Positions 1 through 9,253 are shown, numbered from the stretch's first letter. The stretch is DNA of 64,000 nucleotides from Actinocatenispora comari (GCF_017312725.1 NZ_BOPO01000077.1:62001-126000), one strand, 5' to 3'. Translations and numbers: made by a program. The notes: generated by a model not told the origin, from the letters alone.

Positions 1-213
1 GCCGTCGGCGCAGGGCTCCAGCCACAGCTCGGCGGTGCCGCGCCAGGCGCCGTGCACCGCGTACCGTTGACCTTCCAGGCCACGCCGCTGCGTGACCGTG
101 ACGGTCAGGTCGGGCCACAGGTCCGCGGCGACCGCCGGCTCGGCCAGCGCGTCGGCGACCAGCCTGGGCGCGGCGGCCACGAACGTCTCCTGCAGCACGT
201 CGACCAGCGGCAT
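1..213 (-). CDS. SRPBCC/START-like (polyketide cyclase-type) protein, 3' part beyond window
   Basis: Only the first 71 residues are inside the window; the gene runs off the left edge. It starts at the ATG at 211-213 and reads MPLVDVLQET..., followed by an alternating hydrophobic stretch (DLTVTVTQRR, then HGAWRGTAELWLEP). That looks like the first strands of a small ligand-binding SRPBCC fold. Such a gene, divergent from a FadD15-type ligase, is typical of actinobacteria (Rv2185c/TB16.3 beside fadD15 in M. tuberculosis, from memory). Ligand and function are unknown. No good Shine-Dalgarno is seen; a CAGGCT box ends seven bases before the ATG, so a leaderless start is possible. The family call rests on a short fragment and on context. 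Confidence 0.6.
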   Translation of the reverse strand, partial: MPLVDVLQETFVAAAPRLVADALAEPAVAADLWPDLTVTVTQRRGLEGQRYAVHGAWRGTAELWLEPCADG

Positions 214-321
214 GCCGCCCAGCCTGCCACACTGCGGAGGCACCGGCGACGCGGTACGCGCTGCCCCGGGCGCGGTGGACCATTCCGCGACCGGGGGTCA
301 CGAAACCGTGGTACTGGGCGG

Positions 322-388
322 TAGGTTTCGCAGCAGAGAGATCACCGACGGCGAGAGCATCGGGCCCGCCGCCGGCCGGGCGCAAGGA
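322..388 (+). promoter_or_regulatory. Possible promoter and ribosome site of the acyl-CoA ligase gene
   Basis: The 182-base divergent gap (214-395) holds a TAGGTT hexamer at 322-327 that fits an actinobacterial -10 box, and a clear AAGGAG at 383-388 placed seven bases before the GTG at 396. No convincing -35 was found. The Shine-Dalgarno fixes the start of the downstream gene; the -10 is only a candidate. Confidence 0.35.
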
Positions 389-395
389 GTAGAGC

Positions 396-2195
396 GTGCG
401 CGAGTTGACCGTTCCCCCCCTCGTCACCGTCGCGGACGACGAGAACCTCACCGACGTGGTGTGGCGGCACGCCGAGGAGTACCCGGACACGGTGCAGTTC
501 TCCCGCCGGCGCGACACCGAGTGGGAGCCGGTGACGATCCGGCAGTTCCGGGACGAAGTGGTCGCGGTGGCGCGCGGCCTGGTCGCGGCCGGGGTCGGCG
601 CCGGCGACCGGGTCGGCCTGATGTCGAAGACCCGGTACGAGTGGACCCTGCTCGACTACGCGATCTGGGCGGCCGGCGCGATCACCGTGCCGATCTACGA
701 GACGTCCTCGGCCGACCAGGTGGCATGGATCCTGGCCGACTCCGGCGCCGTCGGCGTGGTGGTGGAGACCGCCGAGCACGCCGCGCTGGTTTCCGGCACC
801 CGCGACGAGTCGCCCGCGCTCAAGCACGTCTGGACGATCGACGAGGACGCGGTCGGCACCCTGGTCGCCGGCGGCGGTTCGGTCTCGCCGGAGACCGTCG
901 AGCAGCGCCGCAGCTCCCGCGGCGCCGACGACATGGCCACGCTGATCTACACGTCCGGGACGACCGGGCGACCGAAGGGCTGCCAGCTGACCCACCGCAA
1001 CCTCTACTCCGACATCGCGAACGCGGTGCCCGGCCTGCTGCCGCTGTTCAACGAACGGTCGGCCACGCTGCTGTTCCTGCCGCTGGCGCACGCGTTCGCC
1101 CGGATCGTGCAGCTCGGCGCGGTGCAGGCACGGGCCCGGATGGGCCACACCGGCGACGTGAAGAACCTGCTGCCCGACCTGGCCTCGTTCCGGCCGACGT
1201 TCCTGCTCTCGGTGCCGCGGGTGTTCGAGAAGGTCTACAACGGCGCCAAGCAGAAGGCACACGGCGAGAGCGACGCCAAGGGCAGGATCTTCGACCGCGC
1301 CGAACGGGTCGCCATCGCGTACAGCAAGGGGCTGGACAGCGGGCGGATCGGCGCCGGGGTGCGGCTGCAGCACGCGGTCTTCGACAAGCTGGTGTACGCG
1401 AAGCTGCGGGCGGCGATGGGCGGCCAGTGCCGGTACGCGATCTCCGGCGGGGCACCGCTGGGCGAGCGGCTGGCGCACTTCTTCCGCGGCGTGGGCATCA
1501 CCGTCTTCGAGGGGTACGGGCTGACCGAGACGTCGCCGGTCATCGCGGTCAACGACCAGGACCACGGCAAGATCGGTACGGTCGGCCGGCCGATCCCCGG
1601 TTCGTCGGTGCGCATCGCCGACGACGGCGAGCTGTGCGTCAAGGGCGACTACGTGTTCACCGGCTACTGGAACAACGAGAAGGCGACGGCCGAGGCGTTC
1701 GACGACGAGGGCTACTTCCACACCGGCGACCTGGCCGAGCTGGACGACGACGGCTTCCTCACCATCACCGGCCGCAAGAAGGAGATCATCGTGACGGCCG
1801 GCGGCAAGAACGTCGCGCCGGCCACGCTGGAGGACCGGGTCCGGTCGCATCCGCTGGTCAGTCAGTGCATGGTGGTCGGCGACCGGCAGCCGTTCATCGC
1901 CGCGCTGGTGACCCTGGACCCGGAGGCGCTGCCGGACTGGCTGCGCAACCACGGCCGCAAGGCGAGCACCGACGCCGCCGCGCTGATCGACGACGAGGAG
2001 ATCCGGGCCGAGATCCAGTCCGCGGTGGACGAGGCGAACAAGGCGGTCTCCCGGGCCGAGTCGATCAAGGTGTTCCGGATCCTGCCCCGCGACTTCAGCG
2101 AGGAGACCGGCGAGATGACCCCGTCGCTGAAGGTCAAGCGCGGCGTCGTGCTCAAGCAGTACGCCGCGGAGATCGACGCGATCTACACCCGCTGA
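396..2195 (+). CDS. fadD15: Long-chain fatty acid-CoA ligase, FadD15-like
   Basis: Adenylate-forming enzyme that activates fatty acids with ATP and CoA in the cytoplasm. The 599-residue length equals the roughly 600 residues of FadD15 (Rv2187). The ATP-binding motif YTSGTTGRPKG lies at about 185-195, the GYGLTETSP motif in the middle of the second half, and the hinge/acyl-binding motif YFHTGDLAELDDDGF then GRKKEIIVTAGGKN near residues 440-475. The N-terminus (MRELTVP...) resembles FadD15 closely as I recall it. The GTG start has AAGGAG seven bases upstream. It is divergent from an SRPBCC gene and two conserved genes away from pimB, the mycobacterial context. Substrate chain length cannot be read from sequence. 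Confidence 0.93.
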   Translation: MRELTVPPLVTVADDENLTDVVWRHAEEYPDTVQFSRRRDTEWEPVTIRQFRDEVVAVARGLVAAGVGAGDRVGLMSKTRYEWTLLDYAIWAAGAITVPIYETSSADQVAWILADSGAVGVVVETAEHAALVSGTRDESPALKHVWTIDEDAVGTLVAGGGSVSPETVEQRRSSRGADDMATLIYTSGTTGRPKGCQLTHRNLYSDIANAVPGLLPLFNERSATLLFLPLAHAFARIVQLGAVQARARMGHTGDVKNLLPDLASFRPTFLLSVPRVFEKVYNGAKQKAHGESDAKGRIFDRAERVAIAYSKGLDSGRIGAGVRLQHAVFDKLVYAKLRAAMGGQCRYAISGGAPLGERLAHFFRGVGITVFEGYGLTETSPVIAVNDQDHGKIGTVGRPIPGSSVRIADDGELCVKGDYVFTGYWNNEKATAEAFDDEGYFHTGDLAELDDDGFLTITGRKKEIIVTAGGKNVAPATLEDRVRSHPLVSQCMVVGDRQPFIAALVTLDPEALPDWLRNHGRKASTDAAALIDDEEIRAEIQSAVDEANKAVSRAESIKVFRILPRDFSEETGEMTPSLKVKRGVVLKQYAAEIDAIYTR

Positions 2196-2234
2196 CGCGC
2201 GCCGCCCGGGTGGAAGGCGTGGCAAGGTGAGCCG

Positions 2235-3917
2235 GTGACCAGCGCACCGCAGTCGGCGGACCGGCCGGGCCAGGCCGGGGTACGGATGCTGCGCCCGTTG
2301 CGGGCGGCGCTGCTGGTCCTGGTGGTGGTGCTGGTCCTGGTCTCGGCACCGCGGTGGAGCACGGTCGGCTGGTGCGCGCTGCTCGCGGTGGCCGCGCTGC
2401 CCGGCCTCGCGATCCCGCCGGGTGCCGGCGGCCGGCTCGGGCTGCTGAGCCGGCTCGGCCGGATCGCCGAGGTGGTCGTCGTCGGCCTGTCCACCGCCGC
2501 GCTGCACACCGGCTACGGCGCCACCCTGCCCTACCTGCTGGTACCGGTGCGCTCCGCGGCGATCGCCGGCATCGGCGAGGCGCTGGCGCTGGTCGGGCTG
2601 GGCGCGCTGACCACGTTCGCCGCGAGCGCGGCGACCGGCCGGCTGGCCGGCCGCGACTTCGTCCTGGCGAGCGTGCTGTGGCTGCTGGTGGCGTCGGCCG
2701 CGGCGCTCGCCGGCCGCCGGATGTACGCCGACGCCGGCCGCACCGAGCCACAGCCGTACGCGGCGGCGACCCGGCTGCTGACCCAGCTGCGCACGGTGGC
2801 CCGCCAGCTGCCCGGCGGCACCCTCGATCTGGGTGGCATCGCCGCCGGGCTGCTCGACGAGGTGACCGCGGCGGCACCGAGCGACCGGGCCGCCGTGCTG
2901 GGGCGCTCCGGGGGCGGCCGGCTGGTGGTGCTCACCCAGCGCGGCCCGGACCGTACCGACTGGGAGACGTCGCTGTCGGCGGACACCCCGATCGCGGAGG
3001 CCTGGCTGAGCCAGCAGCCGCACCTGACCTCCACCTCGCTGGCCCGCTCGATCACCGGCCACCCGGTCTCGGCCCTGGTGGTACCGCTGGTCGCCGGGGT
3101 GCGCAGCATCGGCCTGCTGGTGGTCGAGTCGGACCGCACCGGGGCGTACCCGCCGGAGACCGTCGCCCGGGTCCGCGGGCTGGTGTCGACCGCGGCGCTG
3201 CGGCTGGAGGCGGCGCTGCTGTTCGACGAGGTCCGCGCGCTCGCCACCACCGAGGAGCGGCAGCGGCTGGCCCGGGAGATCCACGACGGGGTGGCACAGG
3301 AACTCGTCATGGTCGGGTACGGGATCGACAACGCGGTCGCCGAGCTGACCGACGTGGCCGGCGCCGAGCAGGCGGTCGGCGAGCTGAACACGCTGCGCGC
3401 CGAGGTGACCCGGGTGATCACCGAACTGCGGCTGTCGCTGTTCGAGCTGCGTACCGACGTCGATCCGTCCGGCGGGCTCGCCACCGCGCTGGCCGACTAC
3501 GCCCGTACGGTGGCGGCGTCCAGCGGGATGCGGGTGCACCTGTCGCTGGACACCTCGACCGCCCGGCTGCCGGCGACGGTGGAGACCGAGCTGCTGCGCA
3601 TCGGCCAGGAGGCCATCACCAACGCCCGCAAGCACGCCCGCGCCGAGAACCTGTGGGTGACCTGCGAGATCGACCCGCCGTACGCGCGGATCGAGGTCGC
3701 CGACGACGGCCAGGGCATGCCGGAAGGGCCCAGCGAGGGCAGTTACGGGCTGACCATCATGGCCGAGCGGGCTCGTCGCATCAGGGCCGAGCTGGGGATA
3801 AAACCCCGTGAGCCCTCCGGTACGACGATCACTGCGGTACTCGCGGCACGGCCCCGGCGCGGTAGCGTGTCGGCAGCGGAGGGTGCCGACGACAGCACCG
3901 CCACGGACAGCGCCTGA
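2235..3917 (+). CDS. Membrane sensor histidine kinase (NarL/DesK type, HisKA_3)
   Basis: 560 residues. The N-terminal third is hydrophobic, with about five to six predicted membrane helices (residues roughly 20-155). A GAF-like sensory region follows (about 185-315). The transmitter has the HisKA_3 H-box REIHDGVAQE with the phospho-accepting His near residue 350, an N-box EAITNARKHA, and G-box elements VADDGQGM and GSYGLTIM. It is autophosphorylated and passes phosphate to a LuxR-type regulator; the gene for one lies 57 bases downstream. GTG start at 2235 with AAGGTGA five bases upstream. The signal is unknown. The pair is inserted between the fadD15 and pimB homologues, which are neighbours in mycobacteria. 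Confidence 0.9.
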   Translation: MTSAPQSADRPGQAGVRMLRPLRAALLVLVVVLVLVSAPRWSTVGWCALLAVAALPGLAIPPGAGGRLGLLSRLGRIAEVVVVGLSTAALHTGYGATLPYLLVPVRSAAIAGIGEALALVGLGALTTFAASAATGRLAGRDFVLASVLWLLVASAAALAGRRMYADAGRTEPQPYAAATRLLTQLRTVARQLPGGTLDLGGIAAGLLDEVTAAAPSDRAAVLGRSGGGRLVVLTQRGPDRTDWETSLSADTPIAEAWLSQQPHLTSTSLARSITGHPVSALVVPLVAGVRSIGLLVVESDRTGAYPPETVARVRGLVSTAALRLEAALLFDEVRALATTEERQRLAREIHDGVAQELVMVGYGIDNAVAELTDVAGAEQAVGELNTLRAEVTRVITELRLSLFELRTDVDPSGGLATALADYARTVAASSGMRVHLSLDTSTARLPATVETELLRIGQEAITNARKHARAENLWVTCEIDPPYARIEVADDGQGMPEGPSEGSYGLTIMAERARRIRAELGIKPREPSGTTITAVLAARPRRGSVSAAEGADDSTATDSA

Positions 3918-3974
3918 CCCGGCGACGCTGGCCCCTCCGCGACCGAATGATTCCCGGACCGCGGAGTGAGCGCC

Positions 3975-4637
3975 ATGCCCGATGAGCCGATCGGCCGAAC
4001 CAGGATCCTGCTCGTCGACGACCACGACCTGATTCGCAAGGGTCTGCGGCACGCGTTCGAGCGCGATCCGAACTTCGAGGTGGTCGGCGAGGCCGGCGCC
4101 GCCGGCGACGGGGTCCGGCAGGCCGCGGCGCTGCACCCGGACGTGGTGATCATGGACCTGCGGCTGCCCGACGGCAGCGGCCTGACCGCCACCCGCGAGC
4201 TGCGCAAGGCGCACCCGACGATGGGCATCGTGGTGCTGACCATGTACGCCGGCGACGACCAGCTGTTCGGCGCGCTGGAGGCCGGCGCGAGCGCGTTCGT
4301 GCCGAAGAGCGCGCCGGCCGACGACGTGGTCGCCGCCGCCCGGCACGCCGCCGCCACGCCGAACGCGTTCACCGCCGCCGACCTGGCCGAGGCGATGAAG
4401 CGCCGGCTGGAGCCGTCCGGCCCGCAGCTGTCGCCGCGCGAGGGCCAGGTGCTCAAGCTGCTCGCCGACGGGATGTCGGTCGCTGGCATCGCCAAGCAGC
4501 TCTACGTCTCCGAGTCGACCGCGAAGACGCACATCTCCAAGCTGTACGAGAAGCTCGGCGCCGGCAACCGGGCCCAGGCGCTGATGACCGCGCTGCGCCT
4601 CGGCCTGCTCGAAGCGCCCGACTCGCCCCGCTTCTGA
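3975..4637 (+). CDS. LuxR/NarL-family response regulator
   Basis: 220 residues, cytoplasmic DNA-binding partner of the upstream kinase. The receiver domain (about 8-125) has the acidic pair DD at 15-16 and the phospho-acceptor Asp61 in VVIMDLRLPDG; a conserved Lys follows in FVPKSAP. The C-terminal LuxR helix-turn-helix spans roughly 150-210 (LSPREGQVLKLLADGMS ... STAKTHISKLYEKL). An in-frame GTG at 3966 also exists, but GGAG at 3963-3966 sits eight bases before the ATG at 3975, so the ATG is chosen. Probably co-transcribed with the kinase gene. Targets unknown. Confidence 0.93.
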   Translation: MPDEPIGRTRILLVDDHDLIRKGLRHAFERDPNFEVVGEAGAAGDGVRQAAALHPDVVIMDLRLPDGSGLTATRELRKAHPTMGIVVLTMYAGDDQLFGALEAGASAFVPKSAPADDVVAAARHAAATPNAFTAADLAEAMKRRLEPSGPQLSPREGQVLKLLADGMSVAGIAKQLYVSESTAKTHISKLYEKLGAGNRAQALMTALRLGLLEAPDSPRF

Positions 4638-4708
4638 CCGGTACCCGCCGGGCACCCGACGTGTGCCCGGCGCCGGGCCGGGTAGTCGCCGGGGCGGAGG
4701 TGATCGCC

Positions 4709-5338
4709 ATGACCCGCGAGGACACCGTGCGCACCCTGCTCGACCGGTACGGGCCCAGCTTCGCCGAGCAGGCCGGGATCCGGCTCACCGACACCCCGTC
4801 CCCGCTGTACCGGTTGCTGGTGCTCGCGCACCTGCTGTCCGCGCGGATCTCCGCGGACGTCGCGGTGGCGGCCGCGCGAGAGCTGTCCGCCGCCGGGTAC
4901 CGGACTCCGCGCCGGATGCTCGACGCGACCTGGCAGCAGCGGGTCGACGCGCTCGGCCGCGGCCACTACCGCCGGTACGACGAGCGCACCGCCACCCAGC
5001 TGGGCGACGGCGCGCAACTGCTGCTGGAGCGCTGGCACGGTGACCTGCGCCGGCTGCGGGACGAGGCGGACGGTGCACCGGCGGGCATCTCCCGGCTGCT
5101 CACCGAGTTCCCCGGGATCGGCCCGACCGGCGCGGACATCATCCTGCGCGAGGTGCAGTCGACCTGGCCCTCGGTCGCGCCGTACGCGGACGAGCGGGTC
5201 CGCTCGACCGCACGCACCCTGCGGCTGCCGCACAGCGCCGCCGGGCTGGCCAAGCTGGTCCCGGCCGCGGAACTGCCCCGGCTGGCCGCCGCGCTGATCC
5301 GCGCGCACGGCCACGAGCAGGAGCTGCGGGCCGCCTGA
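4709..5338 (+). CDS. Helix-hairpin-helix DNA glycosylase/endonuclease III-like protein
   Basis: 209 residues from ATG 4709, which has a strong GGAGG (4696-4700) eight bases upstream; the reading frame extends further 5' but without support. The fold looks like HhH-GPD: an all-helical N-terminal part, then a hairpin motif LLTEFPGIGPTGADIILREV (about 130-149) and a downstream Asp in PYADERV. The catalytic Lys of true endonuclease III and the four-Cys iron-sulfur loop are not visible, so this is either a monofunctional glycosylase-like protein or a non-catalytic relative. It is convergent with pimB. Substrate is unknown. Confidence 0.7.
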   Translation: MTREDTVRTLLDRYGPSFAEQAGIRLTDTPSPLYRLLVLAHLLSARISADVAVAAARELSAAGYRTPRRMLDATWQQRVDALGRGHYRRYDERTATQLGDGAQLLLERWHGDLRRLRDEADGAPAGISRLLTEFPGIGPTGADIILREVQSTWPSVAPYADERVRSTARTLRLPHSAAGLAKLVPAAELPRLAAALIRAHGHEQELRAA

Positions 5339-5470
5339 ACATCAGCCCGGTGTGGTCGAGCCCCAGGTAGTTGTCGGTGGTGAACAGCGCGCCGGAGATT
5401 CCCGGGCCGCGCACATACCGCGACGCGGGTCCGGTCCGCAGCCCGTTCAACCGGTCCCGGCCGCCTCCGT
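5339..5470 (-). pseudogene. Possible decayed coding remnant between convergent genes
   Basis: Read on the minus strand, this 132-base gap gives a natural-looking peptide (GPGISGALFTTDNYLGLD then HTGLMF) with mixed hydrophobic/acidic composition, unlike the Arg/Pro/Gly-rich shadow frames around it. It has neither its own start nor its own stop, the latter because the frame runs on into the glycosylase gene. The residues faintly resemble the end of periplasmic ligand-binding proteins, but that is only an impression. It may be a leftover 3' fragment of a lost gene, or chance. Confidence 0.25.
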
Positions 5471-6622
5471 CTACTGTGGACTGTCCGGGTGCAGCAACGC
5501 GGTCATCCGGGCGGCGATGGTGTCCCACTGCCAGTCCGACTCGACCCAGGCGCGGCCGGCCTTGCCCATCCGGGCCGCGAGCGACCGGTCGGTCAGCAAC
5601 GTGGCCAGCCGGTCGGCCAGCACCGGCACGTCGGTACCGGAGACCACGAAGCCGGTCTCCCCCTCGCGCACCGCGTCCGGCGCGCCACCGGAGTCGCCCG
5701 CCACCACCGGCAACCCGGTCGCCGACGCCTCCAGGTACACGATGCCAAGGCCCTCGGCCTCCAGCCCGCCGCGGCGGGTCCGGCACGGCATCGCGAACAC
5801 GTCACCCGCCGCGTAGTAGTGCGGCAGCGCCGCCCACGGCACCGACCCGGTGAACACCACGTCGTCCGCCACCCCGGTGTCGGTCGCCAGCCGCTGCAGC
5901 CGCTGCTTGTCCGGCCCGCCCGAGACGATCAGCAGCGCCGCGTCCGGTACCCGCCGGCGCACCGCCGGCAGCGCCCGGATCAGCGTGTCCTGCCCCTTGC
6001 GCGGTACCAGCCGGGACACGCAGACGATCACCGGCCGGTCCGCCAACCCCAGCTCGCGCCGGATCGCCGCCCCCTCGGTGTGCACCAGGTCGGGCCGGAA
6101 CTTCTCGGTGTCCACGCCCGGCGCGAGGTGCTCCAGCCGGGCACCCTGCCGGCGCGCGTTGATCGCCCGGTCCAGCCGGATCCGGAAGTAGTCGGCCAGG
6201 TAGGTGACCACGTCGACGTGCTGCCCGATCCGGCGCAGCAGCCCGCGCGGGCCGGGCAGCGCGGCCCAGCCCGCCTCGTGCCCGTGCGTCTGCGCGACCT
6301 GGTGGCGCACCCCGGCCGCTCGCAGCGCCGGCGCGAGCAGCCCCAGCGGCGCCATCGCCCCGTACCAGGCGGTGTCGCAGTCGTACTCGCGGGCCAGCGC
6401 CACCGCCGCCCGCCGGGCCCGCGGGGTGGGCAGCAGCACCGTGGTGTCCGCCCGGACCACCGGGAAGGGCTGCTCGGCGTCGAACTGCGCGGCGCCGCGC
6501 CAGGACGACGCGTACACCACCAGCGAGTCGGCCGGCTGCCGCACCGCGAGCGCGTGCACGAAGTTCTGGATCCCACCGGTACGCGGCGGGAAGTCGTTGG
6601 TGATCAGCAGGGTGCGGCCCAT
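5471..6622 (-). CDS. pimB: PimB-type GDP-mannose:phosphatidylinositol-mannoside mannosyltransferase (GT4)
   Basis: 383 residues, GT-B glycosyltransferase of family 4 expected at the inner face of the membrane. In PimB it adds the second mannose to phosphatidylinositol mannoside (PIM1 to PIM2) using GDP-mannose. The start MGRTLLITNDFPPRTGG carries the glycine loop of the N-terminal domain. The C-terminal domain has SRLVPRKGQDTLIRALP, a GGPDKQRL strand, and the donor-binding motif EAEGLGIVYLEASATGLP; PimB proteins share this EGLGIVYLEA signature. Length and position next to fadD15 match Rv2188c. The stop codon lies inside a GTCTACTGTGGAC palindrome-like site. The phospholipid acceptor is inferred from family and context. 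Confidence 0.88.
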   Translation of the reverse strand: MGRTLLITNDFPPRTGGIQNFVHALAVRQPADSLVVYASSWRGAAQFDAEQPFPVVRADTTVLLPTPRARRAAVALAREYDCDTAWYGAMAPLGLLAPALRAAGVRHQVAQTHGHEAGWAALPGPRGLLRRIGQHVDVVTYLADYFRIRLDRAINARRQGARLEHLAPGVDTEKFRPDLVHTEGAAIRRELGLADRPVIVCVSRLVPRKGQDTLIRALPAVRRRVPDAALLIVSGGPDKQRLQRLATDTGVADDVVFTGSVPWAALPHYYAAGDVFAMPCRTRRGGLEAEGLGIVYLEASATGLPVVAGDSGGAPDAVREGETGFVVSGTDVPVLADRLATLLTDRSLAARMGKAGRAWVESDWQWDTIAARMTALLHPDSPQ

Positions 6623-6705
6623 CCCGCGATCGTAGGCGGCCGCCGGCCGGGCCGGACGCGGGATCGCCGGCGCACCCGAAACGGCGCCCGGCCCGGGCCG
6701 GACGG

Positions 6706-7926
6706 TCAGCGGACGATGGTCGGGATGCGCCAGGAGGCCGCCCGGGCGAGGACCTGGCGGGTGCACTCGGTCGCCGGGGCGCCGAGCGGCCGGGCCGGCC
6801 GCGGACGCCGCGCACCGTTCAGCCTGGCTCGCGCCCAGGCCTGCACCGGCCGCTCGACCAGATGGTACGAGAGCTCCGCCGCGGCGAGCATCACCAGCCA
6901 GGACGCCACCGTGGCGAGATGCCCCGGATGGTGCCCGCGCAGTTCCATCAGCGCCCGGCCGGGCAGCAGGTTCCACAGGTACAGGCCGTACGAGATGGTG
7001 CCGAGGTGCACCAGCGGGCGGATCGCGAGCAGCCGGGCGAGCAGCGCGTCCGGCCGCTGCACCACGCTGACCACCACGGCCGCGGCCGCGAGGGTACCCA
7101 CCGGCAGGCCCCACAGGTTCAGTGACGAGCGCCCGATCGACCACAGCGGGCTCAGGCAGGCGAACGCCAGTACCGCGGCGCCGAGCCAGCCGACGCACCG
7201 GGCGAACGGCAGCCGGTACCGCCAGGCGGCGAGCGCGGCGAGGCAGCCCACCGCGAGCGCGTCCATCCGGGTGAACGTCGAGTAGTAGAGCATGTCGTGC
7301 CAGCGCACCGAGTGCACGAGCGTCACCCGCAGCCCGACCGCGACCGCCACGATCGCCAGTGCCGCGGTGGTGGCCGCGAGCATCGGATGCCGGCGCGGCA
7401 GCGACCGGTCGGCGTGCCGGGTCTCGGTGCGGAACAGCCAGCGCAGCAGCGGCGGCCAGCCGAAGTAGAAGTGCTCCTCGACCGACAGCGACCAGCTCCA
7501 GGTGATCTTGCCCATCAGCCGCCAGAACCCGGCGAACACGCTGCCGAGGTACAGCAGTGCCGCGACCACCGGCAGCACCGTCTTGAGCACGCCGTCCTGG
7601 CTGCTCCAGAACAGCGAGTGCACCACCGCGACGAGCAGCAGTCCGGGCAGCAGCCGGGCCGCCCGGCGCAGGTAGAACGCCCGCAGATCAAGGTCGCCGG
7701 TGCGGTGCAGCTCGCCCAGCAGCAGCGTCGTGATCAGGTAGCCGGAGAGGACGAAGAAGACCGTGACGCCCATGTGGCCGCCGGGCAGCACCCTGGGCAG
7801 CGAGCCCCACCCGGGCGTGTGGAACACGATGACCGCGATGATCGACAACGCCCGGATCCCGTCCAGCGCCGGGCGGTAGCCCAGCGACGCCCGCGGCGCC
7901 GGTACCCGTTCCGACGGGTTGGCCAT
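6706..7926 (-). CDS. Integral membrane acyltransferase (acyltransferase 3 / OafA-YrhL family)
   Basis: 406 residues with about ten membrane helices. Family signatures are visible: LGYRPALDGIRALSIIAVIVFH with the catalytic-type His near the end of helix 1, FYLRRAARLLPGLLL, and WSLSVEEHFYFGWPPLL. Members O-acylate sugars, glycans or antibiotics with acyl-CoA from the cytosol. The C-terminal tail (about 45 residues) is basic and cytoplasmic. ATG at 7924-7926 has AGGAG eleven bases upstream; an in-frame GTG twelve bases earlier overlaps that site. The substrate is unknown; proximity to pimB might suggest an envelope glycolipid, but that is a guess. Confidence 0.87.
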   Translation of the reverse strand: MANPSERVPAPRASLGYRPALDGIRALSIIAVIVFHTPGWGSLPRVLPGGHMGVTVFFVLSGYLITTLLLGELHRTGDLDLRAFYLRRAARLLPGLLLVAVVHSLFWSSQDGVLKTVLPVVAALLYLGSVFAGFWRLMGKITWSWSLSVEEHFYFGWPPLLRWLFRTETRHADRSLPRRHPMLAATTAALAIVAVAVGLRVTLVHSVRWHDMLYYSTFTRMDALAVGCLAALAAWRYRLPFARCVGWLGAAVLAFACLSPLWSIGRSSLNLWGLPVGTLAAAAVVVSVVQRPDALLARLLAIRPLVHLGTISYGLYLWNLLPGRALMELRGHHPGHLATVASWLVMLAAAELSYHLVERPVQAWARARLNGARRPRPARPLGAPATECTRQVLARAASWRIPTIVR

Positions 7927-7999
7927 GCGGTCGGTCACTCCTGGTACGTCTCGGCGATCCGGTGGTGGCACTTGTGATTCGCCGGAAATGACCGGAACG

Positions 8000-9253
8000 T
8001 TACTCCTCGGCAGCGAACTCGTCGGCCGCCGCGAGCCGCTGCACCGTGCTCGGATGGGTACCGAACAGCGCCTGCGCGACCCGGCCCGGATCGACGTCGG
8101 CGAGGTTGCGCAGCGCCAGCCGCCCCTGCATCGCCGCGAACGTCGCCGGGTCGCCGGTGGTACGCAGCGCGTGCCGGTCGGCGCGCGCCTCGACCCGGCG
8201 CGACACCAGGTTGCCGACCGGCCCCAGCACCAGCTGCGCGACCGTGAGCAGCGCGAACAGCAGCCCCACCGCCCGCGGGTCGGCCAGTCCGGTGGCTCCG
8301 GCGGCGGCGAACGGCGCGGGCCAGGCGCCGAACAGGTACAGCAGGCAGCAGCCGGCCGCGGCGCCGAGCGCACCGAGCCCGGTCGCGAGCGGTACGTCGT
8401 GGTGCCGGGCGTGGCCCAGCTCGTGCGCCACCACCAGCCGGGTCTCCGCATCGGGCGCCGCGGACAGCAGCGTGTCGAACACGACGATGCGGCGGGTCGG
8501 CCCCAACCCCGACACGTACGCGTTGACCGCGCTGCCGCGCCGCGACGCGTCGGCCACCAGCACCGAGCGGACGCGTACCCGGTCGGCGGCGGCGAGCGCC
8601 AGCAGGTCGTCGCGCAGCGGCGAGTCGGGCATCGGGGTGAACCGGTGGAACAGCGGCTCCACCAGCACCGGGAACACCATCGACAGCAGCACCGTGAGCA
8701 CCGCGGCGGCGCCGGCGACCGGCGCCCACCAGGCGTGCGGCCAGGCACCCGTCGCGGCGAAGAACCCGGCCAGCGCGGCACCGACGAACACGACCGCGAG
8801 CACCGCACCGCGGCCGAGGTCCACCGCCCAGCCGGCCCAACCCTGCGTGACCAGCCCGTACCGGCGAAGCACCGCCCGGCGGCGGGCCGCGAACGGCAAC
8901 CCGAGCACCTCGACGATCGCCGCCACCGCCAGCCCGCCCAGGACCGCGGTCACCAGCCGACCGCCGCCCACCGCGTCGCCGATCGCGGTCACCAGCCGCG
9001 CGGCCAGCGGGGTCACTCCCAGCACCAGCACCGCGACCAGCTCCACCAACAGGCCCGCGTACCGCAGCGGGCGCAGTTCCCGCGCCAGCTCCCGGCCCCG
9101 CGCCACCTGGTCGGCAGGCAGCCGGGACAGTGCGGCGAGCTGCGCGGCCCGCGGCGGTACCGGGACGCGCCACGGCACCGCGACCGCGACGACGACGCCG
9201 GCCGCGACCAGCAGGACCGCCGCGACGACCGCGGCACCGACCAGACTCGCCAT
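8000..9253 (-). CDS. M48-family membrane zinc metalloprotease (Ste24/HtpX-like)
   Basis: 417 residues with several membrane helices. The zinc site HELGH is at 277-281 (VVAHELGHARHHD) and the third ligand Glu is in VEARADRHAL at about 355. The architecture, with a long N-terminal membrane half followed by the zinc domain, is closer to Ste24/CAAX protease 1 than to the shorter HtpX. Such proteases degrade or process membrane proteins; bacterial substrates are mostly unknown. The next gene upstream (LLM oxidoreductase) is divergent, with about 250 bases between the starts. Confidence 0.88.
   Translation of the reverse strand: MASLVGAAVVAAVLLVAAGVVVAVAVPWRVPVPPRAAQLAALSRLPADQVARGRELARELRPLRYAGLLVELVAVLVLGVTPLAARLVTAIGDAVGGGRLVTAVLGGLAVAAIVEVLGLPFAARRRAVLRRYGLVTQGWAGWAVDLGRGAVLAVVFVGAALAGFFAATGAWPHAWWAPVAGAAAVLTVLLSMVFPVLVEPLFHRFTPMPDSPLRDDLLALAAADRVRVRSVLVADASRRGSAVNAYVSGLGPTRRIVVFDTLLSAAPDAETRLVVAHELGHARHHDVPLATGLGALGAAAGCCLLYLFGAWPAPFAAAGATGLADPRAVGLLFALLTVAQLVLGPVGNLVSRRVEARADRHALRTTGDPATFAAMQGRLALRNLADVDPGRVAQALFGTHPSTVQRLAAADEFAAEE

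Noticed and set aside
3966-3974. GTG at 3966 as start of the response regulator
   Set aside because: The only ribosome site overlaps it; the ATG at 3975 has correct spacing.
342-4655. 1437-codon open frame opposite fadD15, the kinase and the regulator
   Set aside because: Its Arg/Gly/Ala/Gln/His-rich sequence is the mirror of GC-rich genes on the other strand and shows no family motif; the plus-strand genes are certain.
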